From Brachionus koreanus (Eukaryota > Rotifera > Eurotatoria > Ploima > Brachionidae), in the NCBI GenBank assembly GCA_016987375.1, contig PJRA01000403.1:474169-504184 (forward strand): a stretch of 30,016 nt of DNA. Reading direction: 5' to 3'. Within the stretch, counting starts at the first letter, position 1. Every line of letters begins with the position of its first letter. Below are positions 22,101 through 30,016 of this stretch, piece by piece. A program made the translations under genes and the position numbers. Below the pieces are notes generated by a model. The model made no database searches. It was not told the DNA's origin and saw only the letters and a program-made list of their open reading frames with translations.

Positions 22101-25100
22101 TTTTGTTGTTTGGCTAGTATCAAAAATGGTTTCACATGACCAATTTTTCATAAATAATAATTTTGATAATTGTAGTTAAATGTTAAGATGAAATTAGACT
22201 TATAGTGCCAAAACATTTACTATAGATAAATGTGCTATCACAGATTTGAAAATTTCAAATTTCATAATTTATGAATTGAAATTTATGTCTGGTGCTCTTA
22301 TTCATTACCAAATAGAGTCACGCTTCACTGAAGCTCACTAATTTATGCATCTAAGAAAACATTTTAGCTATACCTGGCCAAATATTTTCGAGAGAAAATT
22401 CTATTTATTTTATTTAAAATAACAAATTTTTTCAAATATATTTTTATATGAGTCGAGTTTTTTAATTTTTTATTGAAAAAATAAATAAATTTCATACCTA
22501 TTAAGCAAGCGATCGGAACTAGTAGAAAAAAGAGTAATATATTATAAAAAACATAAAATAGTGCAGTTGACAATTTTTTCTTTCTTAGAAACCAAGATTT
22601 CATAGCACGTTATCTTATCATTTGTTCTCGTCACTTGAAAAAAAAAACTTCTTATCTTATCTAAAACAAAAAATAAATAAAACATAAATTTCTTTGTTCA
22701 AGTTTCATTAGAATTATTTTTATTTTTATTGAGCTAAATTTTTATTTCGTAGCGCAAGCTAGTAAATTTTAGCTTTATTTTAATTTTTTATTTTAAAATA
22801 AAAAAAGGGTAAATGCACACGAAAAGAGCCACCTTGTAAATATTTACACCCACCACAACATTTAAAAGATCAATTATTACAAAACGGTAAAAACAATTTA
22901 GTTTTGAGACAAGTTGCTTTGGCAATGATGCAACAACACAATCAACATCAAATAAATCCAAGTATGAATCAAACTGTGCTAGCTGCAAATCCACAACTAG
23001 CCCAGTATGCGACATATCCAAGCACTAGTGGTCAAATTCATGGAAATCCAGCTGGTGCTAATCTAATACCAGCTTTAACTAACCCGGGATTAGTAAATAA
23101 ATTGTTTTTATCTAAAAGATTAAAAGATAATGATTAAATTCAAGGCTTATTCTGCACTACAGCTAAATTCTAACGGACAACCAGCTATTTTGCCGATGAT
23201 TGCTGGTCAACCTATTAATTTAGCCCAACATGGAGGATTTCTTGACCCGTCTGCACTATTACATCAAGTTGGACCAGCTTCGAATATATCACCTGGAGCA
23301 GCAGCAGCTACCGCAAACGGCCTGCTAGCTCCACAACAAAGAACTGACCGTTTGATGGTAAATACAATTTTATTTTTTTTTCCATAGTGATTACCAAGGT
23401 AGCAGCCAAAATTAAGTTTATTCGAGGTTTGAAAAAAAAATTTTTTTAGATCAAAGTATATGCATGTTTTATATCTATTTTACTTGTTATATTCACTTGG
23501 TTATTTTTTGCCTTTAGTTATTGTAGTTGTTTTAGAAGCGGCATATTCTAACGCTTATTTTAAATGTTTTAGAATTGAGTCTTAAGCTTGTTTCAAAGGC
23601 AAGCTCACGACTTAACAGATCTGCACCTTTTTTATAATTTTTTAAATTATCAAAACTTAGTTGTTTTATTTTTTTTAAATCCAATCCATTGTGTTTTGTG
23701 TTTTATTTAAAATTTGCTTATATTGCTTGCTTCCTATATAACATTATGCTTTGAAAATGTCCAGATATGCAAAGATTTTCAAAGTGGAATTTGCCAAAAA
23801 TCGGCCTCCGAGTGCCAGCACGCTCATCCTCCCCCTAATTGTCCAATTGATGCCGAAAATTCTTTGGTTATTGTTTGTGTTGATTTCATAAAAGGAAAAT
23901 GCTCTCGAGAAACCTGCAAATATTTTCATCCACCTGAACACCTTGTGTCCCAGTTAAAAAAACAGAAAATAACTAACAATGCACAAGTGGCAGCTTTAAA
24001 CGCAGCCATAAACGCTAACAACTTCAATCTTGTCCAGCCGCATTTTCTAGGCATTAACCAAATGGCGCTCCGGCTCGGTCAAACGCCTTATATTCGACCC
24101 AATACGAAAAATTTAAACTTCATACCAACAAAATTTAACTACAAACCATCGACACCGATACCAGGTATTAGCACAAATTTGGCCAATTTAGCTGATAATG
24201 CAATAAGTTTACCAAATGCAAATAGTAATAGTACACTTCATTTATCTGCTGCTCTTGCTTCTAATACCGAAAATGCTGCAACTACAAATTTGGTAGGACT
24301 CATGTATATTTTGCAATGTGTTCAACAATAACAACCCATAAAAATTTAACTAATATTCTTTTAGTTTAGCTTTCTTTATACTAATTTAACCCCGAACGCT
24401 TTTTTGTTCGTTTGCTTTATAGCTTTTTGATGTTCTAGCACATTTAGTCAATAGTTTAGTTTAAATGTGTTTTGTTTCCTTTTGTTTAGCTTTTTATTAA
24501 TTAAAAAACAAAGGATCTAAAAAAATATAACAAAATTTTATTTAAACAAAATCGATTTTTAGGAAAATAGCAGTAAGCTAATTAAGCTCGATTAATAGTC
24601 GAATAAAATGCTGTTGTTGTTGGATGATAGATTATTATCTGGTCTAAATTTTAATGCCTCTTGAACAGAAAAAATTTAATTTTGTAATAATTGAGTCTTT
24701 TATCAGTTATTTAAAGATAAAATAAAAAAATTATTTTCAAATAGATTAAATAAAAGATTTTGAATTTCAAGCAAGATTTTAAGCAAATTGTTTTTTTTTT
24801 ATGAGTCTATAAATTATTCACTAGGATTAAATTTAAAGGATTTTATTATTTTTTAAAACAACGGATAAAAATCTTTTATATAATATTGAAACAATTTTTG
24901 ATAATTTTTTTATGTCAATGAAAATTCATGAGCTAAGATTTTTAACTACAGATCAAATCAATTTTGCTTTCAAAATAGCATTGAATTATTTTGTTTTAAA
25001 ACATTTGATTATTTGATTTTTTTTCGCATAAGACAATTGATTAGCTTGGTTAGATAAAAAAATTGTTTAAATAATCAAAAAATTATTTATTTAGCCATTT

Positions 25101-27666
25101 TTTTCCTTTTAGTTTTGTTTTTAGTGCATAATTGTATTTTAAATCAATTACTGTTAGATAAATTTTCAAAAAATTAGAATAATAATTAATATTGATGCAT
25201 TGAAAATTAAGATATTATAGAAAGCTTTTTGATTATTTTGAAATGAAAAAAAAACAGTAAACAACTATTTTATGTGGTATACAAAATTTTTGATATAAAA
25301 ACTTTGTACCACCTGGCATTTTTTTCTGCAAAACAAATAAAAAGCTTTAAAATAATATCAATTTTTTTGCTTTAAAAATTCAAAATCAAAATCTGAATTT
25401 AATTCATTTATGCAAAAATATATAAGTCTAAAAAAAACAGACATATGGTGATAAAAAAATTAATTGATTGTTTTTAATTTTAAAGTAAGATATAAGAATT
25501 TAAAAAAAATCTTGTTTTTTATTGCCAAATAAATCAAATAATAAATAATTTCAATTATCTAGGGCTAGAGAAAGCTTATTTTTAAAAATGAATAATTTTC
25601 CTAGCTCTTAATTTATTTTTTAGTAAAGTTTAATCAAAAATTTTTTAATTAAGGGTTAAATCTATTTACAAGCTCAGTTTTATGAGATCAAATTTTATGA
25701 AAAATTAATCTGTCTTTGAAGCTCTTTAGAATCTAGATAAACAATAGTAATTTTTTTTAAAAAAACCCATTAAGTAAATTTAATAGTCTTTTCTAAATTT
25801 ATTTCGACAATCTTAGTTCAGAATTGGCAAATTAAAATTTACCAGATAGCTAATAAATCCAATTTAAAAATTCAAGTTAAGAATTTATGCATTAAATTAA
25901 TTAAAGACGCATCAAGAACTTAATGATCATCAAATACCATATGCATTAGATAATGGTCAAGCATATATGTTACCTCAATATCAAGTTTATCATCAGGTTT
26001 ATCAACGACCACCGAATGCACCTTTGTCAAACAATAAAACAAGTTCAACAACTGAAGAAAATGTAAGATTTGAAACTAAGTGAAAAAATTTAGGAAATTT
26101 GATTTTTTTTTACCTTAAGACACATACCGGCGATGTGAACAAGGTAAATTTGTTGAAAATATTTTTAGGGAATTCTTCAGCTAAACACTTGTATGAATAC
26201 TTTAATTAACAAACTGTTAGAAATAATTTAAAATCTTAAGTCTGAGCTTTGATGCTTTTTATGAATATAAGTTTTTCAAAGCTAGCACGGCACTTAAAGG
26301 ATCATTTTAAAATCCTATTCTTTTAGAATGATCCTTAATTAATTAGGGTATCGATTAGGCTAATTGTGACCCTTAGATGTCGTTGAAAACTAGTTACGCT
26401 TATGTGGCTTTAGTTTCACCCAAAACCTAAGTCCTTCGTGAATAAATAAAAAAAAAAGCTTATTAAAAAAATAAAAATAAACAAAATGTGATAAATGATA
26501 GAATGCTAGTGCATCTGCTACGGCTGTTAATGCTGCTGTTAATGCTAATCAAGTTGATGTTGTACCAGGAAAAAAGAGGACGCATGACGCCGTTGAACAA
26601 GACTTAATCCCTGTGGTATATGATTCTTAAATTTTTTTGTCATTTAATTTTAAATATTTTGCTTTAAATATGTTTTCTAAATTGATCTGTAAAATTTTCT
26701 TTCGCTTTTTGTCTTAAATAGAAAGAAAATTTGTGGCGGGAAAATTTGGTACAAACAATACTATTTTAAGATTGTTTTATATTTAATTTTTTGAATTAAT
26801 TTAGGAAAAAAATTTGAAAAAACTAAAAACACATTTCCGTAATTAACAAAAATAAAGGCGCTGCCACCGCCGAAAATTTTTACCTTTTTAGCTAATCGAA
26901 ACGCTTCCACTTTCACTTAAATGCTTGATGTTCTATACACTTAAGCAAGCTTTTTGTGTTCTTCCTTATTACCTTTTGTCTAACACTCAGCTTTATTTAA
27001 CACTTGTATAACAAAATTCTTCGAAAAAAAATTTTAATTTATCTAAAATAAAGCGAAATATTTAAAAAATAAATTCGAATTGAATTTTATTTTCTGTTAT
27101 GCAGCAAAATGGATCAGCGACAGTGACACAATCTGGCGCTCAAGCTAAGCGGACCGCAATCGCTGACATAAAAACTGGTTTGCCGGTGTTTCAATCATTC
27201 AACTCAGGCCAAGCTAACTTTCAGCACTTCGCTCTAGCTCAACAACCAGTATCTCCCGCTCTCAACTATTCGCAAGCAATAAATATTCCGCTGCAATACG
27301 CACCATACATATCTTTGCCATGTAATATTTTTCAAAAATCTTCTCATTTTGTTTTATTCAATACAAAAAGATAAAAAATATTTTTGTAAATTTTTCAACG
27401 GCTAAAAATTAGTAAAAAAAAAATTTTTTTTTTCCAAATTTTCTTAAGAAAATCTAAAAATTCAATTTTTTGTTTTTTATTTTACGGATTTTTTTGCTTA
27501 CCACAATAGTGTGACATTTCTTGCATTACTAATTTTTAGCTTGAAGAAAAATTTTAAAATTTTTTTATCAATTTGTATATGATTTTTCAAGATCTTTATA
27601 TTTTTATCAGAAATCTAATCTTTGATTTTAGATACTGGCCATCAATCGGGAATGCCCAGAATGTAG
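18513..27666 (+). CDS. mbl: muscleblind-like splicing regulator, eight coding exons
   Basis: Muscleblind proteins bind YGCY-type motifs in pre-mRNA and mRNA through paired CCCH zinc fingers and control alternative splicing, polyadenylation and RNA localisation. The coding exons are 18521-19192 (exon start 18513), 22808-23092, 23163-23357, 23765-24292, 25907-26062, 26502-26615, 27105-27321 and 27632-27666. They join to about 733 residues. Residues 1-175 are a low-complexity Ser/Thr/Gln/His-rich extension. ZnF1 (C185, C193, C200, H204) and ZnF2 (C219, C227, C234, H238) form pair one. ZnF3 (C386, C394, C401, H405) and ZnF4 (C422, C430, C435, H439) form pair two. The hallmark blocks [25 protein letters not shown] and [17 protein letters not shown] are present. 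The protein is much longer than human MBNL1 or fly forms, partly because all detected exons are counted; several may be alternative. Exon junctions 1-6 are all phase 0. The exact C terminus is less certain than the zinc-finger part. Confidence 0.93.
20812..20857 (+). repeat. two 21-nt pyrimidine-rich direct repeats
   Basis: A T7 run followed by CTCTCTCTT and AAAAT occurs at 20812-20832 and again, identically, at 20837-20857. CUCUCU tracts are classic PTB-type sites; whether they act here is inference. Confidence 0.75.
20878..20895. repeat. 18-bp perfect palindrome containing TGCATG
   Basis: TTTGATGCA is followed directly by its reverse complement TGCATCAAA. The centre contains the Rbfox-type hexamer TGCATG at 20883-20888. 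Confidence 0.8.
20965..20990. repeat. intronic hairpin in a GC-richer island
   Basis: GGTA...AGCGAA (20965-20976) pairs with TTCGCT...TACC (20979-20990) around an AA loop, with one mismatch and one G.T pair. The next 90 nt also hold complementary GCCA/TGGC blocks. The island stands out from the AT-rich intron; its identity is unknown. Confidence 0.6.
22808..23092 (+). CDS. mbl: muscleblind exon 2: second half of ZnF2
   Basis: The acceptor AAAAAAAG ends at 22807 and lacks a good pyrimidine tract. The exon opens [19 protein letters not shown], which completes ZnF2 in phase 0. The remaining codons are a Gln/Asn/Ala-rich linker with [14 protein letters not shown] and LVLR, as expected after the first finger pair. 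The donor TTA|GTAAAT at 23093 is in phase 0. The ATG at 22904 is internal. Confidence 0.92.
23163..23357 (+). CDS. mbl: muscleblind exon 3: linker ending RTDRL
   Basis: The preferred acceptor is CTGCACTACAG ending at 23162. A second AG ending at 23144 is also in phase 0 and would add six residues (AYSALQ). The linker is rich in Gly, Ala and Gln and ends [13 protein letters not shown] directly before the third finger is conserved in MBNL proteins. The donor ATG|GTAAAT at 23358 is in phase 0. The intron before it is only 70 nt. Confidence 0.9.
23358..23764 (+). other. muscleblind intron 3 (407 nt)
   Basis: AT-rich intron with a TGCATG motif at 23461-23466, about 105 nt after the donor. No coding sequence was seen. 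Confidence 0.7.
23461..23466 (+). promoter_or_regulatory. TGCATG (Rbfox-type) motif downstream of muscleblind exon 3
   Basis: A perfect hexamer in the proximal part of the downstream intron, the position from which Rbfox proteins usually promote inclusion of the preceding exon. Functional use is not shown. Confidence 0.3.
23765..24292 (+). CDS. mbl: muscleblind exon 4: ZnF3 and ZnF4
   Basis: The acceptor is TGTCCAG ending at 23764. The exon opens [10 protein letters not shown] and holds ZnF3 (CX7CX6CX3H) and ZnF4 (CX7CX4CX3H), then [13 protein letters not shown] and an Asn/Ala-rich tail. The donor is TTG|GTAGGA at 24293 in phase 0. If the intron is retained, translation stops 12 codons later, which would give a shorter isoform ending after the second finger pair. 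Confidence 0.93.
24293..25906 (+). other. muscleblind intron 4 (1.6 kb)
   Basis: AT-rich sequence with no recognised coding exon, RNA or repeat. Small unrecognised cassette exons cannot be excluded. Confidence 0.6.
25907..26062 (+). CDS. mbl: muscleblind exon 5: Gln/Tyr/Pro-rich linker
   Basis: The acceptor TTAATTAAAG ends at 25906 and is poor. The 52 codons in phase 0 read [16 protein letters not shown], then a Tyr/Gln stretch and [10 protein letters not shown]. The donor is AAT|GTAAGA at 26063. It is supported by an open frame, the good donor and coding-like composition in an AT-rich intron. It is 156 nt and frame-neutral, so it could be a cassette exon. Confidence 0.78.
26063..26501 (+). 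other. muscleblind intron 5 (439 nt)
   Basis: No coding sequence was seen. A 16-bp stem with one mismatch forms between 26297-26312 and 26321-26336 around an 8-nt loop. Confidence 0.65.
26297..26336. repeat. intronic stem-loop
   Basis: AAGGATCATTTTAAAA pairs with TTTTAGAATGATCCTT with one mismatch. It sits about 165 nt before exon 6, so it could affect acceptor use; this is conjecture. Confidence 0.7.
26502..26615 (+). CDS. mbl: muscleblind exon 6: Ala/Asn repeat and basic KKR motif
   Basis: The acceptor TAAATGATAG ends at 26501. The 38 codons in phase 0 hold an Ala/Val/Asn repeat ([14 protein letters not shown]) and then [13 protein letters not shown]. The position and the basic KKR resemble the KRPALEK nuclear-localisation exon of vertebrate MBNL, which is alternatively spliced. 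The donor is GTG|GTATAT. At 114 nt the exon is frame-neutral. Confidence 0.78.
26616..27104 (+). other. muscleblind intron 6 (489 nt)
   Basis: AT-rich, with a somewhat GC-richer, pyrimidine-rich stretch (about 26855-26990) of unknown role. No coding frame was recognised. Confidence 0.6.
27105..27321 (+). CDS. mbl: muscleblind exon 7: C-terminal linker
   Basis: The acceptor TTTCTGTTATGCAG ends at 27104. Reading is in phase 0: [20 protein letters not shown], then [19 protein letters not shown] and [10 protein letters not shown]. The stretch resembles the FQYQQALANMQ region of MBNL in position and style. The donor CCAT|GTAATA leaves one base, so this is the only internal exon (217 nt) that changes frame if skipped. 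Confidence 0.82.
27322..27631 (+). other. muscleblind intron 7 (310 nt)
   Basis: AT-rich intron with nothing recognised inside. Confidence 0.6.
27632..27666 (+). CDS. mbl: muscleblind exon 8: last coding segment
   Basis: The acceptor TTTGATTTTAG ends at 27631. Joined to exon 7 it reads [11 protein letters not shown] and stops at TAG 27664-27666. Joined directly to exon 6 in phase 0 the same bases read [16 protein letters not shown] and stop at TAA 27680-27682. The first reading is preferred, but the C terminus is the least certain part of the model. Confidence 0.55.
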
Positions 27667-27775
27667 CCCATCAAACAAATAATGGTATATTTCTTTTTTT
27701 GCATACAATTTTATTTCTTGGTTAGTAATTAAAAAAACTGAAAGGTTCTCTACTTTTTAAAATAGAAGTGTCATA

Positions 27776-27781
27776 AATAAA
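27776..27781 (+). promoter_or_regulatory. candidate polyadenylation signal for muscleblind
   Basis: AATAAA about 110 nt after the proposed stop. Muscleblind 3' UTRs are usually long, so this may be only a proximal site or a chance match. Confidence 0.3.
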
Positions 27782-28475
27782 AGAGAAATGCGCATTATTT
27801 CTCTGTCGAGTAATGAAAAATTTTTATTGCTAAAAGAATATTCAATCGAAGATCTTGAACGTAAAAGCTTAGCTAAAAGCAATTTTTTCTATTCAAAACA
27901 TCAGAAAATTTTGGTATTATTTTTGGTTAAAAAATTGCTTATAGCTTATGTCTAGTTTAGTCATTGATCTTTTTTTGGGTATTTTTAATGAACCATGCTC
28001 TTTTAATGTACATGCTCTTAACAATTTTAGTTTAAAAAGTGCACAAATTAGACTATTTAAAAAAGAATCACTTTAAACTCAAAAAAAAAAAATTAATAAT
28101 ATTTTTAAAAAAATATTAAAGTCATTTAAGTATTTAAAAAAAAAAGCTTTTAAGCTAAGAATTGGCACTTGTGTTTAAATCACGCTATAATATGTTTTTG
28201 TTTTTTTAAGTTTTGTTGACATTTGAAGAACCGATAATTTACAGCGATATTTTAAAATTTGTTAAATTTGATCCGGTTCTTCTTGTGTAAAATTGACTGT
28301 TCCGATAAATTACTGATAGCTTGGCTGTTAAGAAAATCTTAAATCTATGAACATTTTTAAAGCTCAAATAAAATATTTTCTAATTGCTAAACGTAACAGG
28401 TTTTGCTTTGCAAAGAGTCTTGATAATTTAATCGTTATATTAAATTTTGATAATTTAAATAATTTTTTTTTTTAG

Positions 28476-28631
28476 TGTTCAAAGGCATTTGGAAATATGT
28501 CGATTAAAAAAGTCAATAACAGTCTATCATATAATTGTAAATATGATTCAATTTTCAAAATAGAAAAAAGCAAAAATCGAGCGTTTATTGAAAATGACAG
28601 TTTATTTTTTGTTTCACTTTTTTTTTCCTAA
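28476..28631 (+). other. possible alternative terminal exon, unassigned
   Basis: A strong acceptor-like run of T's followed by AG ends at 28475. From TGT a 51-codon frame runs to TAA at 28629-28631 (begins CSKAFGNMSIKKVNN). It could splice in phase 0 from muscleblind exon 6, but the sequence is not recognised and the end is Phe/Ser-rich, as AT-rich chance frames are. Confidence 0.2.
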
Positions 28632-29375
28632 ATATCCTGATTATTTCATCGTTTAAACCAAATGAGCATCTGTTTTGATTGTTATAGGGTGAATTTTGTT
28701 CGAAGGAGATTTTTCGAAAACGATAATTTTGATATTTTATTTTTTTGTTTCATCATTCCTATTTTTTATTTTTTTTTATTTTTTATTCAATTAATTTTGC
28801 ACGTTAATTTATTTTTAAAACAGTAATTCTTGCTAAAAAATGTAGTATTTAAGCAGCCATCCAAATCGATGTCCAATTTCGCTAAAGCAAAAGAAAAAAA
28901 ACAAAATCCGTACCAACAATTTTTGGCTATGCTGATAAATTTGTTAAAAAACTTAAAAATGCCATCCTAAAACTATGACTTGACGTGCTTATTTATTTTT
29001 AATTTATACTTTAAAAAATCTTTAATTTTTGAATAATATATATTGGAAATAAGCTAACCAACCTTTATAAACTCTTTTACGTAATATTTTTAAAATTTTA
29101 ATTTAAATAAATTCTAAAGTAATCTTTTTTTTATTTCAATAATCTAAATATGCCATCTAATGAATCATGTATTTTGATGTTTTTAAATGAATTCTTTGAA
29201 ATTGATCCTCCCCTATTTTAGAATGAGTCAAAAATTTCGATTTTTTTTTAAATTTTTTTAACTTTTAATAAAAAAAAAAACAATAGTTAATTAATCTTCA
29301 AAATATACTCATGACACCATTTAAACTTTGTCTTGGTTAGTAAAATACTCTCCTCTAAAATGAAAATGAAAAATA

Positions 29376-29800
29376 TCTGCAGTTAAGAAGAAGTTCGATC
29401 GTTTCCAGTTCTTCTATTTCTGCTATTCTTCTTCTAGCTGTATTCATTTATAGCACTACCATTGATCTTATAAATCAGCTTAAAGAATTTTACCCTTAGG
29501 AAATTCCACCAAACACACAGCATCACTTTTTTATCAGCTATCCTATTTTTACGAATGGCTTGTTCAACCATTAATTTCTGTTATCATAATTTCGGAAAAA
29601 GATCCACTTCTCATAACAAGTAAATGATAAAGATTTTTAATTAGTATTCAACAAATTTCAATTCACTATCAAAATGTGTCAAATCATGAGGAACAACTCG
29701 GAAACGTCTGTTAGCTCTATAAATCAAATCAAGGTGACAAGGTATTTGATAATTGGCGAGTATTAAGCTTGGGATTGCTCACAACAAAGCCGTACGCATA
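29376..29800 (-). pseudogene. decayed mariner transposase
   Basis: On the minus strand, mariner-family motifs appear in the right order but in three different frames with stops between them. A helix-turn-helix-like NPKLNTRQLSNTL lies at about 29735-29776, VPHDLT at 29677-29694, EKWIFFRN at 29589-29612 and KKVMLCVWW at 29506-29532. Mariner transposases cut and paste DNA with a DD34D triad. Here the GDEKW Asp reads Tyr (CYEKW) and the WWD Asp reads Asn (WWN), so both visible catalytic residues are lost. Terminal repeats were not found. It is an old, inactive copy; the outer limits are approximate. Confidence 0.82.
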
Positions 29801-29887
29801 CCATTCTGATATTAAATGGCTGGTCAATCTGACCATTTCTTTTTCTGAAGGCTCATAAAAAAATTTAATAGTGGTCATTTCTAAAAA

Positions 29888-29960
29888 GCCCGTATAGCCG
29901 AGTGGTTTGTGTGTTAGTCATGCAAGCAGAGGGTGGAGGGTTCAAAACCCACTGAGGGTG
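29888..29960 (+). repeat. tRNA-derived SINE head or tRNA pseudogene
   Basis: This 73-nt stretch has a Leu/Ser-type A box (TAGCCGAGTGG, 29895-29905) and a B box (GGTTCAAAACC, 29939-29949), the internal Pol III promoter elements. GCCCGTA (29888-29894) can pair with TGAGGGT (29953-29959) as an acceptor stem with one mismatch, and GAGGG/CCCAC can form the T stem with one mismatch. The D and anticodon stems do not fold well, so it is not a working tRNA. The related relic at 11692-11720 supports a repeat family, that is, a SINE. The element probably continues to the window end. Confidence 0.65.
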
Positions 29961-30016
29961 GAAAAATCTTCAAAATGTCTCTGCAATACGGGGCGCATGT
30001 TTAAACCCCTTTCATC

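Larger units (their letters stand above)
19193..22807 (+). other. muscleblind intron 1 (3.6 kb)
   Basis: The intron separates the two halves of ZnF2. Most is AT-rich filler. Inside are a GC-richer patch with nested short complements (20256-20314), two CUCUCU-rich direct repeats (20812-20857), a TGCATG-bearing palindrome (20878-20895), a stable hairpin (20965-20990) and a set of ACCAAA inverted repeats (about 21240-21343). No coding exon was seen. Confidence 0.7.
27667..29375. other. muscleblind 3' UTR and AT-rich flank
   Basis: Apart from a candidate poly-A signal (27776-27781) and a possible extra terminal exon (28476-28631), no gene, RNA or repeat family was recognised. Confidence 0.55.

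Noticed and set aside
23744..23941. 65-codon minus-strand frame
   Set aside because: It is a shadow of the zinc-finger exon of muscleblind.
29888..29960. Functional tRNA gene
   Set aside because: A and B boxes are present, but the D and anticodon stems do not form and acceptor and T stems contain mismatches.

Overview
This is animal (metazoan) nuclear DNA. Three spliced genes can be rebuilt, all with GT-AG introns and all from families known in animals: the sodium leak channel NALCN, an animal-type DUR3/SLC5 urea transporter and the splicing regulator muscleblind. The window is very AT-rich, roughly three quarters A+T by eye, and long poly-A/T runs fill the non-coding part. Many introns are only about 48-70 nt. 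The AT richness, the small introns and an animal DUR3 would suit a lophotrochozoan or rotifer-like invertebrate, but that placement is a guess and no species can be read from the sequence.

Layout. 1-195: fragment of a non-LTR retrotransposon reverse transcriptase (minus strand), upstream of the first channel exon seen. 328-1605: the last four coding exons of a NALCN-type channel (plus strand), from the domain IV pore exit to the stop. 1606-5330: AT-rich intergenic DNA holding a GC-rich, 1142-bp fold-back element (3351-4492) with hAT-like ends and a perfect 8-bp target duplication. 5331-7991: a complete ten-exon DUR3-like gene (minus strand, 726 aa predicted). 7992-18512: 10.5 kb with no convincing gene. 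It is the shared 5' side of DUR3 and muscleblind, which are divergent, and probably includes muscleblind 5' UTR introns. 18513-27666: muscleblind (plus strand), eight coding exons, about 733 aa predicted, with two CCCH zinc-finger pairs and introns from 70 nt to 3.6 kb. 27667-30016: 3' flank with a decayed mariner transposase (minus strand) and, at the edge, a tRNA-derived element with A and B boxes.

The three genes do not form a pathway. NALCN sets resting sodium leak in excitable cells, DUR3 moves urea with a cation, and muscleblind controls alternative splicing and RNA localisation. Their proximity appears incidental.

The main points of interest are the fold-back element built from 102-bp inverted tandem units; a muscleblind gene with frame-neutral exons, tandem in-frame acceptors, a dual-frame last exon and a lengthened second zinc finger; a six-cysteine loop in the DUR3 protein; and a tRNA-derived repeat family with two related copies in the window. 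No prokaryotic feature, CRISPR array or clearly new multi-gene system was seen. All exon models were made by eye from splice signals, reading-frame continuity and family similarity.
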